64,000 bases of DNA from Pseudomonas sp. CCC3.1 (GCF_034347405.1 NZ_CP133778.1:3844001-3908000), one strand, 5' to 3'; numbered from the stretch's first letter, positions 8,150-15,314 are shown. The notes: generated by a model not told the origin, from the sequence alone. Numbers and translations are program-made.

Positions 8150-9176
8150 GTCCAGCTTTAAGAGTTGGTGGGCTACCCCGCTGGTCGGTCTGGCTGGCGG
8201 CTACCTCGCCAGCCTTATCGGCTGGCCATTACCTTGGATGGTCGGCTCTTTGCTCGCGATCATCCTGGTGCGCTGCCTGACCCCTTGGCAATTGACTGAG
8301 ATACCCGGCGGGCGCAAATGCGGGCAATGGGTGGTGGGCATCGGAATCGGCCTGCACTTTACGCCGGTGGTGATGGAGCAAGTGCTTGCACACTTCGGAC
8401 TGATCTTTGTCGGTGCACTGCTGACCAGCCTGTCGAGCGTTATCGGGGTATGGCTGATGCGCCGCAGCGGAGAAGACCGCGCCACTGCGTTTTTTTCCAG
8501 CATGCCCGGCGGCTCGGGGGAAATGGTTAATCTCGGCGCACGCAATGGCGCCGTATTAAGCCGTGTGGCTGGTGGTCAAAGCCTCAGGGTGCTGGCCGTC
8601 GTGTTGTGTGTACCAGCTGCCTTCAAATACGTGCTGGGCGAAGGCGCCCCCGCTGTGCAACCCAGCACAATCAACTATTACTGGTTAGCCGTGCTGTTTC
8701 CAGCCGGCGCCCTGCTGGCCTGGATATGGCAGCGCTTGCGTCAACCCAACCCCTGGTTGTTCGGGCCACTGCTGATCAGTGCCACCGTCAGTATCGCGTG
8801 GAACCTGCATATCGGTCTGCCTGACGGCAGCAGTCAAATGGGCCAATGGCTGATTGGCAGCGGGCTGGGCTGTCACTTCAATCGCGCTTTTTTCCGCCGA
8901 GCCCCCTCGTTCATCGGACGAACCCTGCTGGGCACTGCGTTGACGATGCTGATCGCCAGCCTGTGCGCGTTCGGCTTGAGCGCCCTGACCCATCTCGACC
9001 TGCGCTCCATCACTCTGGGCATGATGCCCGGTGGTATTGCAGAAATGAGCCTCACCGCAGAAACACTGCAGCTGTCAGTTCCACTGGTGACAGCCTTGCA
9101 AGTCATGCGTTTGCTCTTTGTACTCTTCTTGGCAGAGCCCCTATTTCGTTACTGGGCACGCGTCACACCCCGTTAA
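8136..9176 (+). CDS. AbrB-family (PF05145) membrane protein
   Basis: This is a 346-residue membrane protein with about 10 helices in two similar halves. Each half carries a proline/glycine-rich loop: SMPGGSGEMVNLGARNGA and MMPGGIAEMSLTAE. This internal duplication is the mark of the PF05145 family, often mislabelled ammonia monooxygenase; it is unrelated to the DNA-binding AbrB. Function is unknown but it is often linked to transport loci. The start (ATG 8136 or 8142) lies inside tctA, so the gene belongs to the tctCBA operon and may help handle the same substrate or its waste products. Confidence 0.82.
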   Translation: MPMPESSFKSWWATPLVGLAGGYLASLIGWPLPWMVGSLLAIILVRCLTPWQLTEIPGGRKCGQWVVGIGIGLHFTPVVMEQVLAHFGLIFVGALLTSLSSVIGVWLMRRSGEDRATAFFSSMPGGSGEMVNLGARNGAVLSRVAGGQSLRVLAVVLCVPAAFKYVLGEGAPAVQPSTINYYWLAVLFPAGALLAWIWQRLRQPNPWLFGPLLISATVSIAWNLHIGLPDGSSQMGQWLIGSGLGCHFNRAFFRRAPSFIGRTLLGTALTMLIASLCAFGLSALTHLDLRSITLGMMPGGIAEMSLTAETLQLSVPLVTALQVMRLLFVLFLAEPLFRYWARVTPR

Positions 9177-9197
9177 CGCACAAACTTCACATATTAC

Positions 9198-9235
9198 TGT
9201 AGGAATATTCCCGTACTGTAATCGATATTCCTACA
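9198..9235. promoter_or_regulatory. Perfect 11-bp inverted repeat with 16-nt spacer
   Basis: TGTAGGAATAT (9198-9208) is mirrored by ATATTCCTACA (9225-9235). It lies 22 bp after the AbrB-type gene and 98 bp before the LuxR-type gene. There is no T-run after it, so an operator for a dimeric regulator is as likely as a terminator. The adjacent LuxR-type HTH protein is the obvious candidate to bind it. Confidence 0.5.
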
Positions 9236-9332
9236 AACCTGCTTCGTTGTTCCGCTGTTATCAGAACGATTATTTTTAGTACCTCAAGAATTATCCTTCC
9301 GTCCGGCACAACACTAAAAGCAAGGGCAGCAT

Positions 9333-9596
9333 ATGAAAAAAATTCCTCTTTGCGAAGCGCCTCTCTCGGCCCCAAAACCGTATTCTTCACCGCACTTTGT
9401 GCCGACTCTCACCCCCAAAGAGCAGGAAATACTCGAGTGGTGTGCTCAAGGAAAGACCAGCGCTGAGGTGGCGATTATTTTGAAAAGATCAGAAGCAACT
9501 ATCAATTTCCACATCGCCAACTTACGGCTCAAATTTGGCGTTACGTCGCGTCATGCTGCCGTCCTCAAAGCCATAAAACTCGGCATGCCTTTATAA
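9333..9596 (+). CDS. HTH-only LuxR/GerE-type DNA-binding protein
   Basis: This 87-residue protein is little more than a LuxR-type helix-turn-helix: LTPKEQEILEWCAQGKTSAEVA at residues 27-48 and the recognition helix region EATINFHIANLRLKFGV at 54-70. There is no autoinducer or receiver domain, so any signal must come from partners or from expression level. It is the first gene of a short accessory island that otherwise contains phage-derived genes, and it is 40 bp ahead of a gpL-like gene on the same strand. An inverted repeat lies upstream. The specific role is not known. Confidence 0.75.
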   Translation: MKKIPLCEAPLSAPKPYSSPHFVPTLTPKEQEILEWCAQGKTSAEVAIILKRSEATINFHIANLRLKFGVTSRHAAVLKAIKLGMPL

Positions 9597-9636
9597 GCTT
9601 ATTGGGCGCCACGAGAGATCGCCAAGGGATATAACC

Positions 9637-10047
9637 ATGAACACTCCCATCACTTACGCACCCACTTTTCATTGCCCCACCGATGATACGTTTTGGCCGC
9701 CCGTCAATTTGAGACAACTAAGGGACGCTCTGTCATTAAACTCAACCATCAGCGAGGCTCGACTTAAAATAGCGGCACTGGGCGCCACATCAAAAGTAAA
9801 CAAGACGCTCGCTGCCTGGCGCTTTAACTTTCGACAACAAGGCTATGTTCATCTCGAACACGTACCTGCCCCAAGCATTGATGATTGTTCAATATTAGTG
9901 ACGTACTACATCAACGCCATTGAAACAACCACTGCCCTTGAACTTTTCCACCATCTCAAAGTCGCAGAGTGCGGACGGGCGTGCCACCTTGACGAGGTAT
10001 CCCCCAAAGGCCTATTCACGTGTGAGAACAGGCATCATGACGAATGA
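9637..10047 (+). CDS. P2 gpL-like head completion protein, C-terminally degraded
   Basis: This 136-residue protein shows, across residues 18-105, the pattern of phage P2 gpL (FWPPVNLRQLRDAL, SEARLKIAALGA, then LAAWRFNFRQQGYVHLEHVPA, and IDDCSILVTYYINAIETTTALELF). gpL completes and stabilises filled capsids. After ELF the tail (HHLKVAECGRACHLDEVS) no longer resembles gpL and the protein is about 30 residues short of P2's, so the end is probably replaced or frameshifted. It overlaps the holin start by 11 bp. In P2-like phages L lies close upstream of the holin, so this pair is a piece of that late operon with gpX missing. Confidence 0.6.
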   Translation: MNTPITYAPTFHCPTDDTFWPPVNLRQLRDALSLNSTISEARLKIAALGATSKVNKTLAAWRFNFRQQGYVHLEHVPAPSIDDCSILVTYYINAIETTTALELFHHLKVAECGRACHLDEVSPKGLFTCENRHHDE

Positions 10048-10387
10048 ACTCTTTAGTTTTGCTACTCATTGGTACCTCAACGCCGGGTTGCCCATCATCG
10101 AGATGATCGATCGTGATGCGGTCTTTGGGGCGTCTCTGGGGGCATGGGTTGCGACCAGCGCGCGCAGGACCCTCAAGGGCTGGCAACATTTTGGTTCGTT
10201 TCTCTTGAGTGCCTGCGTCGGGTATCTGTTCACACCGGTCGCCTTGCCACACCTGACAGGCTTGTCGGCTGGGGTCACTGCATTTATCTGTGCGCTAGTG
10301 GTTATTCCTATCAGTAATAAACTTATGATTTGGGTCAACACCATGGACATTGTCGATGTCATACGGCGGCTCAAAGGCCCCAAGTAA
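10037..10387 (+). CDS. Putative phage holin (PF16931-like)
   Basis: This 116-residue protein has a short polar N-terminus, three hydrophobic helices (about residues 28-42, 48-68 and 72-97) and a basic tail (IRRLKGPK), matching Pseudomonas holins of the PF16931 type. Holins form the membrane lesion that lets endolysin reach the wall. No endolysin or spanin follows, so a complete lysis cassette is absent. ATG 10037 lies inside the end of the gpL-like gene, indicating coupled translation. The next gene, the CI repressor, is convergent and ends one base after this stop. Confidence 0.7.
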   Translation: MTNELFSFATHWYLNAGLPIIEMIDRDAVFGASLGAWVATSARRTLKGWQHFGSFLLSACVGYLFTPVALPHLTGLSAGVTAFICALVVIPISNKLMIWVNTMDIVDVIRRLKGPK

Positions 10388-10388
10388 T

Positions 10389-10808
10389 CTAAACACGGGG
10401 CATGACGACTTCAAGACACGCTGACAACTCTTTAACTTTTCTGTTCAGTCGCTGAAGCTGTTGCTTCTCTTCCATCATTTTATAAACGGCACGCTGATCT
10501 GAACGGTTTAACACACGAAACATCAACACGATTTTTTTCTCATACTCAGTCAGCCTGCCAAGTGATTCAACCAGGGGTTGTGGTGCCTGCAATAACATCG
10601 GGCCTTGGCCGCCAAACAACCAATCAAGAGAGATACCACGCGCCTGCGCCACCTCCATACATACCGAATAAGGAATACGGCCTCTGCCCTTCCAGCTACT
10701 GAGCGTTTGCGGGCTGACACCCAGCACCTCAGAAAGTCCGGAGTCCGTTTTCACGTGGGTTATTTTTTTCAACCGCCCGAGTATTTCAATTGATTTACTG
10801 CTATTCAA
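10389..10808 (-). CDS. CI-type phage repressor with short C-terminus
   Basis: This 139-residue protein has the Phage_CI_repr HTH (PF07022): GLSEVLGVSPQTLSSWKGRGRIPYS at about residues 24-48 and SLDWLFGGQGP following. The peptidase S24 domain that allows RecA-driven self-cleavage is absent. The remainder is a helical, possibly coiled-coil segment (LTEYEKKIVLMFRVLNRSDQRA onwards), so SOS induction by autocleavage is not expected. The likely start is TTG 10808, itself inside a dyad TTCAATTTGAA, which implies autoregulation. It is convergent with the holin and divergent from the Ogr-like gene. Confidence 0.8.
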   Translation of the reverse strand: MNSSKSIEILGRLKKITHVKTDSGLSEVLGVSPQTLSSWKGRGRIPYSVCMEVAQARGISLDWLFGGQGPMLLQAPQPLVESLGRLTEYEKKIVLMFRVLNRSDQRAVYKMMEEKQQLQRLNRKVKELSACLEVVMPRV

Positions 10809-10829
10809 TTTGAATTATTCCAATTTGAC
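10804..10829. promoter_or_regulatory. Paired dyads at the repressor start, candidate CI operators
   Basis: TTCAATTTGAA (10804-10814, perfect palindrome with a central T) and TCCAATTTGAC (10819-10829) are centred 15 bp apart. The first covers the TTG start codon of the CI-type gene. Their likeness and position suggest operators through which the repressor limits its own synthesis. Confidence 0.5.
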
Positions 10830-11148
10830 TTTGTTGTGTTTTTTGGCAGAATTTACGCACTTTGAGTAATTTAAAGCTCTAGATATGTAACAAATATCAT
10901 CCAAACAAAATAATAGAGAAACAACAGACCAGGAAAAATTAAACACTTCCAAATAACACATCAAAAATATTACTTAACAGGAGTCAAAAATCTTACAAGC
11001 ACGGTTAAAAAACCTTACCCTCCATCAATAAAACTGACGATCTCTTCTCATAGGCTGTCAGCTCGCACTGATCAATGGATTGGTCTTTTTTTGAAATTAA
11101 CGTGCTTATTTAATCGGGCACAAAACAATAGTTCAACTGGAGTCAGTC
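10830..11148. other. AT-rich gene-free spacer between repressor and Ogr-like gene
   Basis: These 319 bases are clearly richer in A+T than the flanks and hold no convincing reading frame. They presumably carry the promoters of the divergent repressor and Ogr-like genes. The ogr-like gene has TGGAG eight bases before its ATG. In P2-like phages the early and integration genes would lie in this neighbourhood, and nothing of them remains. Confidence 0.6.
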
Positions 11149-11418
11149 ATGAGCACTTATAAAATGGTTTGTCCGCATTGTTTAAGCAGAATGCGTATTC
11201 GCACCAGCGAAGGTCGACATATCTTCTTACGCGTAGCTTATTTGCAATGCACAACTGAAGCTTGCGGCTGGTCGGTCAGGGCCGAATTTGAAATGACCCA
11301 TGAATTGTCTCCCAGTGGCATGCCGAACCCGAATGTTCATCTTCCAGGCGTCAACCAAGAGTTGCGCCAAGCGGCGCTGCCTACCGAGAAAATTGTTGAT
11401 GAGAGCGTACGAGCATGA
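11149..11418 (+). CDS. Ogr/Delta-type zinc-finger late activator
   Basis: This 89-residue protein has cysteines at positions 8, 11, 34 and 39, giving exactly C-X2-C-X22-C-X4-C, the zinc site of phage P2 Ogr and P4 Delta (PF04606). These activators bind upstream of phage late promoters and recruit host RNA polymerase through its alpha subunit. No late morphogenesis operon remains nearby apart from the gpL-holin pair, so its targets may be elsewhere, for example another prophage. The stop overlaps the next start (ATGA), so the two genes form a unit. Confidence 0.82.
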   Translation: MSTYKMVCPHCLSRMRIRTSEGRHIFLRVAYLQCTTEACGWSVRAEFEMTHELSPSGMPNPNVHLPGVNQELRQAALPTEKIVDESVRA

Positions 11419-11774
11419 TCCCTATTTACTCTCAAAGCGATGGACAGCACTGTATTCAGCAAGCGGCGCTGTTTTTTTTACAACGTTACCAGGCTCAACA
11501 TGCCGGAAATGATCAGGTGCTATTTTGCAAAGCTGTTGAGTATTTGAGATCGACCTTTGAACTGGCCATGCCTCTTGCGGAAAAACTGGTCAGTGATGCC
11601 TATGGCGATCTGAAGATCCTCCATGAACGACGACGTCTGGACATCAGTGCGAGCATCGACACCCTTGCCGTCATTACCGACCCAGCCAACGGAATGACTT
11701 GGGCTGTGCCCGTCGGGGCAATTGTAGGAAGAGTGATTGAGGCGCCCGACAACCGGCGATTGCGCCTGGTCTGA
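11415..11774 (+). CDS. Unknown phage-island protein coupled to the Ogr-like gene
   Basis: This 119-residue protein is translated from ATG 11415, overlapping the ogr-like stop by 4 bp. It is soluble and mostly helical in the first 75 residues (FFLQRYQAQHAGNDQVLFCKAV) with a short beta-like C-terminus (DTLAVITDPANGMTWAVPVG). I recognise no family or catalytic motif. The tight coupling suggests a partner of the Ogr-like activator or a small phage control protein. The MITE begins 16 bp after the stop. Confidence 0.55.
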   Translation: MIPIYSQSDGQHCIQQAALFFLQRYQAQHAGNDQVLFCKAVEYLRSTFELAMPLAEKLVSDAYGDLKILHERRRLDISASIDTLAVITDPANGMTWAVPVGAIVGRVIEAPDNRRLRLV

Positions 11775-11790
11775 CTCGAGTCGACCGCTA

Positions 11791-11931
11791 GGCTCTGTAC
11801 GAAATTTTTTCGCGCGAAGGTCAGGCAAGGCGAAAACAGGCGAGAAAGCGGAGTCTACGGGCTGTAAATGAGCATTTCGAGCCTGTTTTAAACGCAGCAT
11901 TACCGAGCGCAGATACATTTCGTACAGAGCC
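11791..11931. mobile_element. 141-bp MITE with 15-bp perfect terminal inverted repeats
   Basis: GGCTCTGTACGAAAT (11791-11805) and its exact reverse complement (11917-11931) enclose about 111 bp without any coding frame. The flanking bases are CTA and TAG, compatible with duplication of TA or with insertion at CTAG. This is the form of a non-autonomous element moved by a transposase of the IS5-like group; the family is not certain. It marks the right edge of the phage-derived island, just before ung. Confidence 0.75.
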
Positions 11932-12006
11932 TAGCGCGAGCCAGCACACCAGGCGCCTTACCTGGTGTGCCAAATATAGGACTGCCCCGAAGCAAACAAA
12001 GGCTGC

Positions 12007-12699
12007 TTAAATCGGCGGTAACGCCCAGTCGACAGGCGATAAGCCATTCTGCTCAAGAAACTTGTTGGTTCGGCTAAAGTGCCCATTGCCGATAAAGCCG
12101 CGGTACGCAGACAACGGCGAAGGATGTACCGACGTCAGCACCAGATGCTTGGTTGCATCAATCAGCTTTTGCTTGCTCTGCGCATGAGCCCCCCATAACA
12201 AAAAGACCAGCTTGGGCTGCTCCTCACTCACCACTTGAATAATGCGATCAGTGAAACGTTCCCAGCCTTTCTTTGCATGGGAAGCGGCAATCCCCCGCTC
12301 CACAGTCATGGTCGTATTGAGCAGCAGAACCCCTTGATCCGCCCAATGCTGCAAGCAGCCATGCGGGGCGACATCAATATTCAAATCGCGTTTGAGTTCT
12401 TTATAGATGTTGGCCAGTGAGGGCGGCACAGCGATGCCCGGTTGCACTGAAAAGCACAAGCCATGTGCCTGACCCGGCCCGTGGTAGGGGTCTTGCCCAA
12501 GAATCACCACTTTGATTTTATCCAGCGGGGTGGAGTTCAACGCATTGAAAATAAGCGGACCCGGCGGGTAAATTTCTTTCCCGGCCGCGTGCTCAAGCCG
12601 CAAGAATTCACGCAGCTCGCTCATGTAGGGCTCATCGAACTCCTCACGCAAAGCCTGCTTCCAGACAGCTTCAAGTTTTATACGATCATCCGACGTCAT
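12007..12699 (-). CDS. ung: Uracil-DNA glycosylase
   Basis: This 230-residue family 1 UDG has the water-activating motif GQDPYHGPGQAHG near residue 62, FLLWGAHAQ, and the DNA-intercalation motif HPSPLSAYRGF near 187. It removes uracil from DNA after cytosine deamination or dUMP misincorporation. ATG 12699 gives the standard N-terminus (MTSDDRIKLEAVWKQALREEF); the frame extends further upstream, but that sequence is unlike UDG. It is single-gene, facing the MITE and phage island. Confidence 0.95.
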   Translation of the reverse strand: MTSDDRIKLEAVWKQALREEFDEPYMSELREFLRLEHAAGKEIYPPGPLIFNALNSTPLDKIKVVILGQDPYHGPGQAHGLCFSVQPGIAVPPSLANIYKELKRDLNIDVAPHGCLQHWADQGVLLLNTTMTVERGIAASHAKKGWERFTDRIIQVVSEEQPKLVFLLWGAHAQSKQKLIDATKHLVLTSVHPSPLSAYRGFIGNGHFSRTNKFLEQNGLSPVDWALPPI

Positions 12700-12846
12700 G
12701 GCTATACCCTGAAAAACAATGCCGCGGACACTAAAAAAGCTCGCCCCTATTGTCAATTGATCAATGCACCTGTGCCTTGCATCACAGGCTGACATAACGA
12801 ACGTCAGCCTGTGACAAGCCGTGCGGGACCGGAGCCTTAAGCCCCT

Positions 12847-13137
12847 TTATCGGCCTCCCCACCCCCTGCCCTGGCCTGAGCCGTAACCACCGCCATAGCC
12901 ACCCCCATAGCCGTTGTGATACCCAGGAGACGGACGGTAGCCGGGACCCCAGTAACGTGGCGACGGCGCGTAGTAGCCCCGTGGGTAGACGTAGTAAGAA
13001 CGATAACCGCCGTAGTAATAGGGTGCTGGCGAGGTATACACCTCGGTAGCGCGATAACCGCTATAGCCCGAGTAATACGGCACGCAAGCAGACACAGCCA
13101 AACTCAACACAACAATAGTGAGTAGACGACGATACAT
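12847..13137 (-). CDS. Small Tyr/Gly-rich lipoprotein
   Basis: This 96-residue protein starts MYRRLLTIVVLSLAVSAC, a lipoprotein signal peptide with lipobox (AVSAC, Cys 18), from an ATG with AGGAGG upstream. The mature part has no hydrophobic core. It is built from Tyr, Gly, Pro and Arg with many YY and YG pairs (PYYYGGYRSYYVYPRGYY) and ends in GGGYGGGYGSGQGRGWGGR. Such proteins are common in Pseudomonas and of unknown function; a surface or envelope stress role is a guess. It stands alone. Confidence 0.8.
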   Translation of the reverse strand: MYRRLLTIVVLSLAVSACVPYYSGYSGYRATEVYTSPAPYYYGGYRSYYVYPRGYYAPSPRYWGPGYRPSPGYHNGYGGGYGGGYGSGQGRGWGGR

Positions 13138-13363
13138 GGCGGCCTCCTGGACCGCTAAAGGGCACGCACCAGCGGCGCTGGACGGCGTCAAACAGCAACG
13201 CTGCCTGACATTTTTTAAGACCGTCAACATTAGGCTCGGTGCCATGAATTAAAACTGTCAGACCAGCGGATCCACCCAGGCTTGATGCATCGCCCGGCGC
13301 ACAGGGTTTTCACAACGCATACAATCAAACCACTGACGCTGGCCCACCAACGGACACCCCGAC

Positions 13364-13585
13364 ATGACTGCCCCCAACCTCTGCCCCGCCTGCGGTGCGC
13401 GCAATGACTGCTCAATGGCCAGCGCTGAAACCAAGGACCAACCCTGCTGGTGCTACAGCGTCAGCATTGACCCGCAGATCCTCCAGGCTTTGCCGCTCGA
13501 ACAACGCAACAGTGCATGCCTCTGCCCGCGTTGCGCAGACGTGTTAAACCCATTGCCGCCAGCACCGACTGAACAGCTCACGTAA
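13364..13585 (+). CDS. Cysteine-rich CWC family protein
   Basis: This 73-residue protein has seven cysteines in the CWC (PF14375) arrangement: CPACGARNDC at residues 7-16, CWC at 28-30, CLCPRC at 52-57. Such pairs probably bind zinc. The function is unknown. The gene sits 33 bp ahead of rsuA on the same strand, a neighbour pairing often seen in gammaproteobacteria, so both may be in one transcript. Confidence 0.85.
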   Translation: MTAPNLCPACGARNDCSMASAETKDQPCWCYSVSIDPQILQALPLEQRNSACLCPRCADVLNPLPPAPTEQLT

Positions 13586-13618
13586 GATGCACGCCTGTCT
13601 TTCTTGTGATTGATCGCT

Positions 13619-14314
13619 ATGCGCGTAGACCGTTTTCTTAGCAACTTGCCCCAGTTCAACCGCCAGCAAGCCCGCCTGTTGCTCATAGAAAAACGAGTTC
13701 GGGTCGATGGTCAGGTTGTGTCTGACCCGCACCATGATGTCCGGGAATTCAGCTGTGTCGAGCTTGACGATCAGGTCTTGCAAGCCGGTAAACCTGCGCG
13801 CTATTTGATGCTGCACAAACCGCCTGGCTGCGTCAGCGCCACCCAAGACCCCGAACACCCGACGGTGCTTGATCTGCTGAACGAAGCGGACAAACACGAC
13901 CTGCATATCGCTGGCCGACTGGACTTCAACACCAGCGGCCTGATGCTCATCACCAATGATGGCCACTGGTCACGCCATCTGACTCAACCGCAGACCAAAT
14001 TGCCCAAGGTGTATTACGTCGAGACCGAGCAGCCCATCAGCGGCGAATATGTCGCCAAGTTCGCTGAGGGGGTGTATTTCGCCTATGAGAACCTGACCAC
14101 ATTGCCCGCCAAACTGGAGTTGATCGGCCCTTGCAGTGCGCGTTTGAGCATCGTGGAAGGCCGCTACCACCAGGTCAAACGCATGTTTGGCTACTTCAAC
14201 AACAAAGTCGTGCGCTTGCACCGTGAAAGCATTGGCCCCTTGACCCTCGACAGCCGGCTTGCTCCAGGCGAGTACCGAGCACTCACCGATCAGGAAAAAG
14301 CTGCGATCTTTTAA
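13619..14314 (+). CDS. rsuA: 16S rRNA pseudouridine-516 synthase RsuA
   Basis: This 231-residue protein has an N-terminal S4-like RNA-binding domain (MRVDRFLSNLPQFNRQQAR) followed by the RsuA catalytic domain with GRLDFNTSGLMLITNDG near residue 100 (catalytic Asp in RLD) and the KVYYVE and YHQVKRMFG motifs. It converts U516 of 16S rRNA to pseudouridine. The start ATG 13619 was preferred over a TTG three codons upstream. The stop codon lies inside a perfect 16-bp palindrome. Confidence 0.93.
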   Translation: MRVDRFLSNLPQFNRQQARLLLIEKRVRVDGQVVSDPHHDVREFSCVELDDQVLQAGKPARYLMLHKPPGCVSATQDPEHPTVLDLLNEADKHDLHIAGRLDFNTSGLMLITNDGHWSRHLTQPQTKLPKVYYVETEQPISGEYVAKFAEGVYFAYENLTTLPAKLELIGPCSARLSIVEGRYHQVKRMFGYFNNKVVRLHRESIGPLTLDSRLAPGEYRALTDQEKAAIF

Positions 14315-14350
14315 AAGATCAAAAGATCGCGAGACAAGCTCGCTCCTACA
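14305..14350. repeat. Palindrome and single REP arm at the end of rsuA
   Basis: GATCTTTTAAAAGATC (14305-14320) is a perfect palindrome covering the rsuA stop codon. It is followed by GATCGCGAGACAAGCTCGCT (from 14325), a REP arm of the same kind as the REPIN at 37507. The palindrome could serve as a terminator stem in the transcript. Confidence 0.6.
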
Positions 14351-14441
14351 ATTGAATGCACGTATGGCCCCGCCTGCCTGTCACAATCACAGCGCATTAT
14401 CCGTCTGACCGACGCTCGATTCACTGGAGTCAGACGCCATG

Positions 14442-15314
14442 ATGAAGCCCGAAATCGCTGTGCTCGACATTCAAGGGCAATATCGGATTCATACCGAGTT
14501 CTATCACTCTGATACCGCAGAAAACACCATCATCCTGGTCAACGGCTCTATGGCTACCACAGCCTCGTTTGCCCAAACCGTGAAGAATCTGCACCCGTAT
14601 CTGAACGTCGTGCTGTACGACCAGCCTTATGCTGGCAAGTCCAAACCGCACAATCGGCACCAAGACATGCTGACCAAAGAACTCGAAGCCCACGTGCTTC
14701 TGGAACTGGCCGAGCATTTTGATGCGCAGTACTTACTGTCATTTTCATGGGGGGGCACAGCTGCGCTGACCGCACTGGCGAGCGCACCACGACGCATCGA
14801 AAAAGCCGTTATCAGCTCCTTTTCGCCGCTCATCAACGCCCCCATGCGCAACTACCTAGAGCGCGGTCGCCGTTGCCTTGCAGACTGCAACCGCACGCAA
14901 GTCGGCAACCTGGTCAATGACACCTTGGGCAAACACTTACCCTCGCTGTTCAAGCGTTTCAACTTTCGGCACGTCAGCACCTTGGCCGAGCATGAATACG
15001 CTCAAATGCACTTTCATATCGATCAGGTACTGACGGGCGATCAGCAGTGCTACCTCAACGCCACGAAAAGCATTGAAATACCCGTGCTATTTATTAATGG
15101 CGCCTGGGATGAGTACACCGCAGCCAGCGACGTCGTGCAGTTTGCGCGCCCGATCCGCAACAGCCAGTTTATTTGTCTGGAAAACACCGGGCACTTTCTG
15201 GACATGGAACACAAGCAGGCCAGTCACATCAGCAAGATTGCCCTGCTGAACTTTTTAAAGCCGCCTGCGCCATTATTTTCCAGAGCGCCGAAACCCATGT
15301 CGCTTGCGCTGTGA
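14442..15314 (+). CDS. phaG: (R)-3-hydroxyacyl-ACP:CoA transacylase/thioesterase PhaG
   Basis: This 290-residue alpha/beta-hydrolase-fold protein matches PhaG as I recall it from P. putida (N-terminus PEIAVLDIQGQYR, then ATTASFAQTVKNLHP and NDTLGKHLPSLFKRFNFRHV). PhaG diverts 3-hydroxyacyl-ACP from fatty acid synthesis toward medium-chain polyhydroxyalkanoate, and is a relative of RhlA. With the second of two adjacent ATGs as start, the motif His falls at residue 177, as in P. putida, but the partner Asp of HX4D is Ala here (HVSTLA). The nucleophile elbow reads SFSWGG. CTGGAG precedes the start. RhlA is the alternative family, judged less likely. Confidence 0.85.
   Translation: MKPEIAVLDIQGQYRIHTEFYHSDTAENTIILVNGSMATTASFAQTVKNLHPYLNVVLYDQPYAGKSKPHNRHQDMLTKELEAHVLLELAEHFDAQYLLSFSWGGTAALTALASAPRRIEKAVISSFSPLINAPMRNYLERGRRCLADCNRTQVGNLVNDTLGKHLPSLFKRFNFRHVSTLAEHEYAQMHFHIDQVLTGDQQCYLNATKSIEIPVLFINGAWDEYTAASDVVQFARPIRNSQFICLENTGHFLDMEHKQASHISKIALLNFLKPPAPLFSRAPKPMSLAL

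Noticed and set aside
9333..9596. Quorum-sensing LuxR solo
   Set aside because: There is no autoinducer-binding domain in the 87 residues and no luxI gene nearby.
14442..15314. RhlA (rhamnolipid precursor synthase)
   Set aside because: RhlA is a close relative, but the N-terminus PEIAVLDIQGQYR and the motif numbering fit PhaG better, and no rhlB follows.
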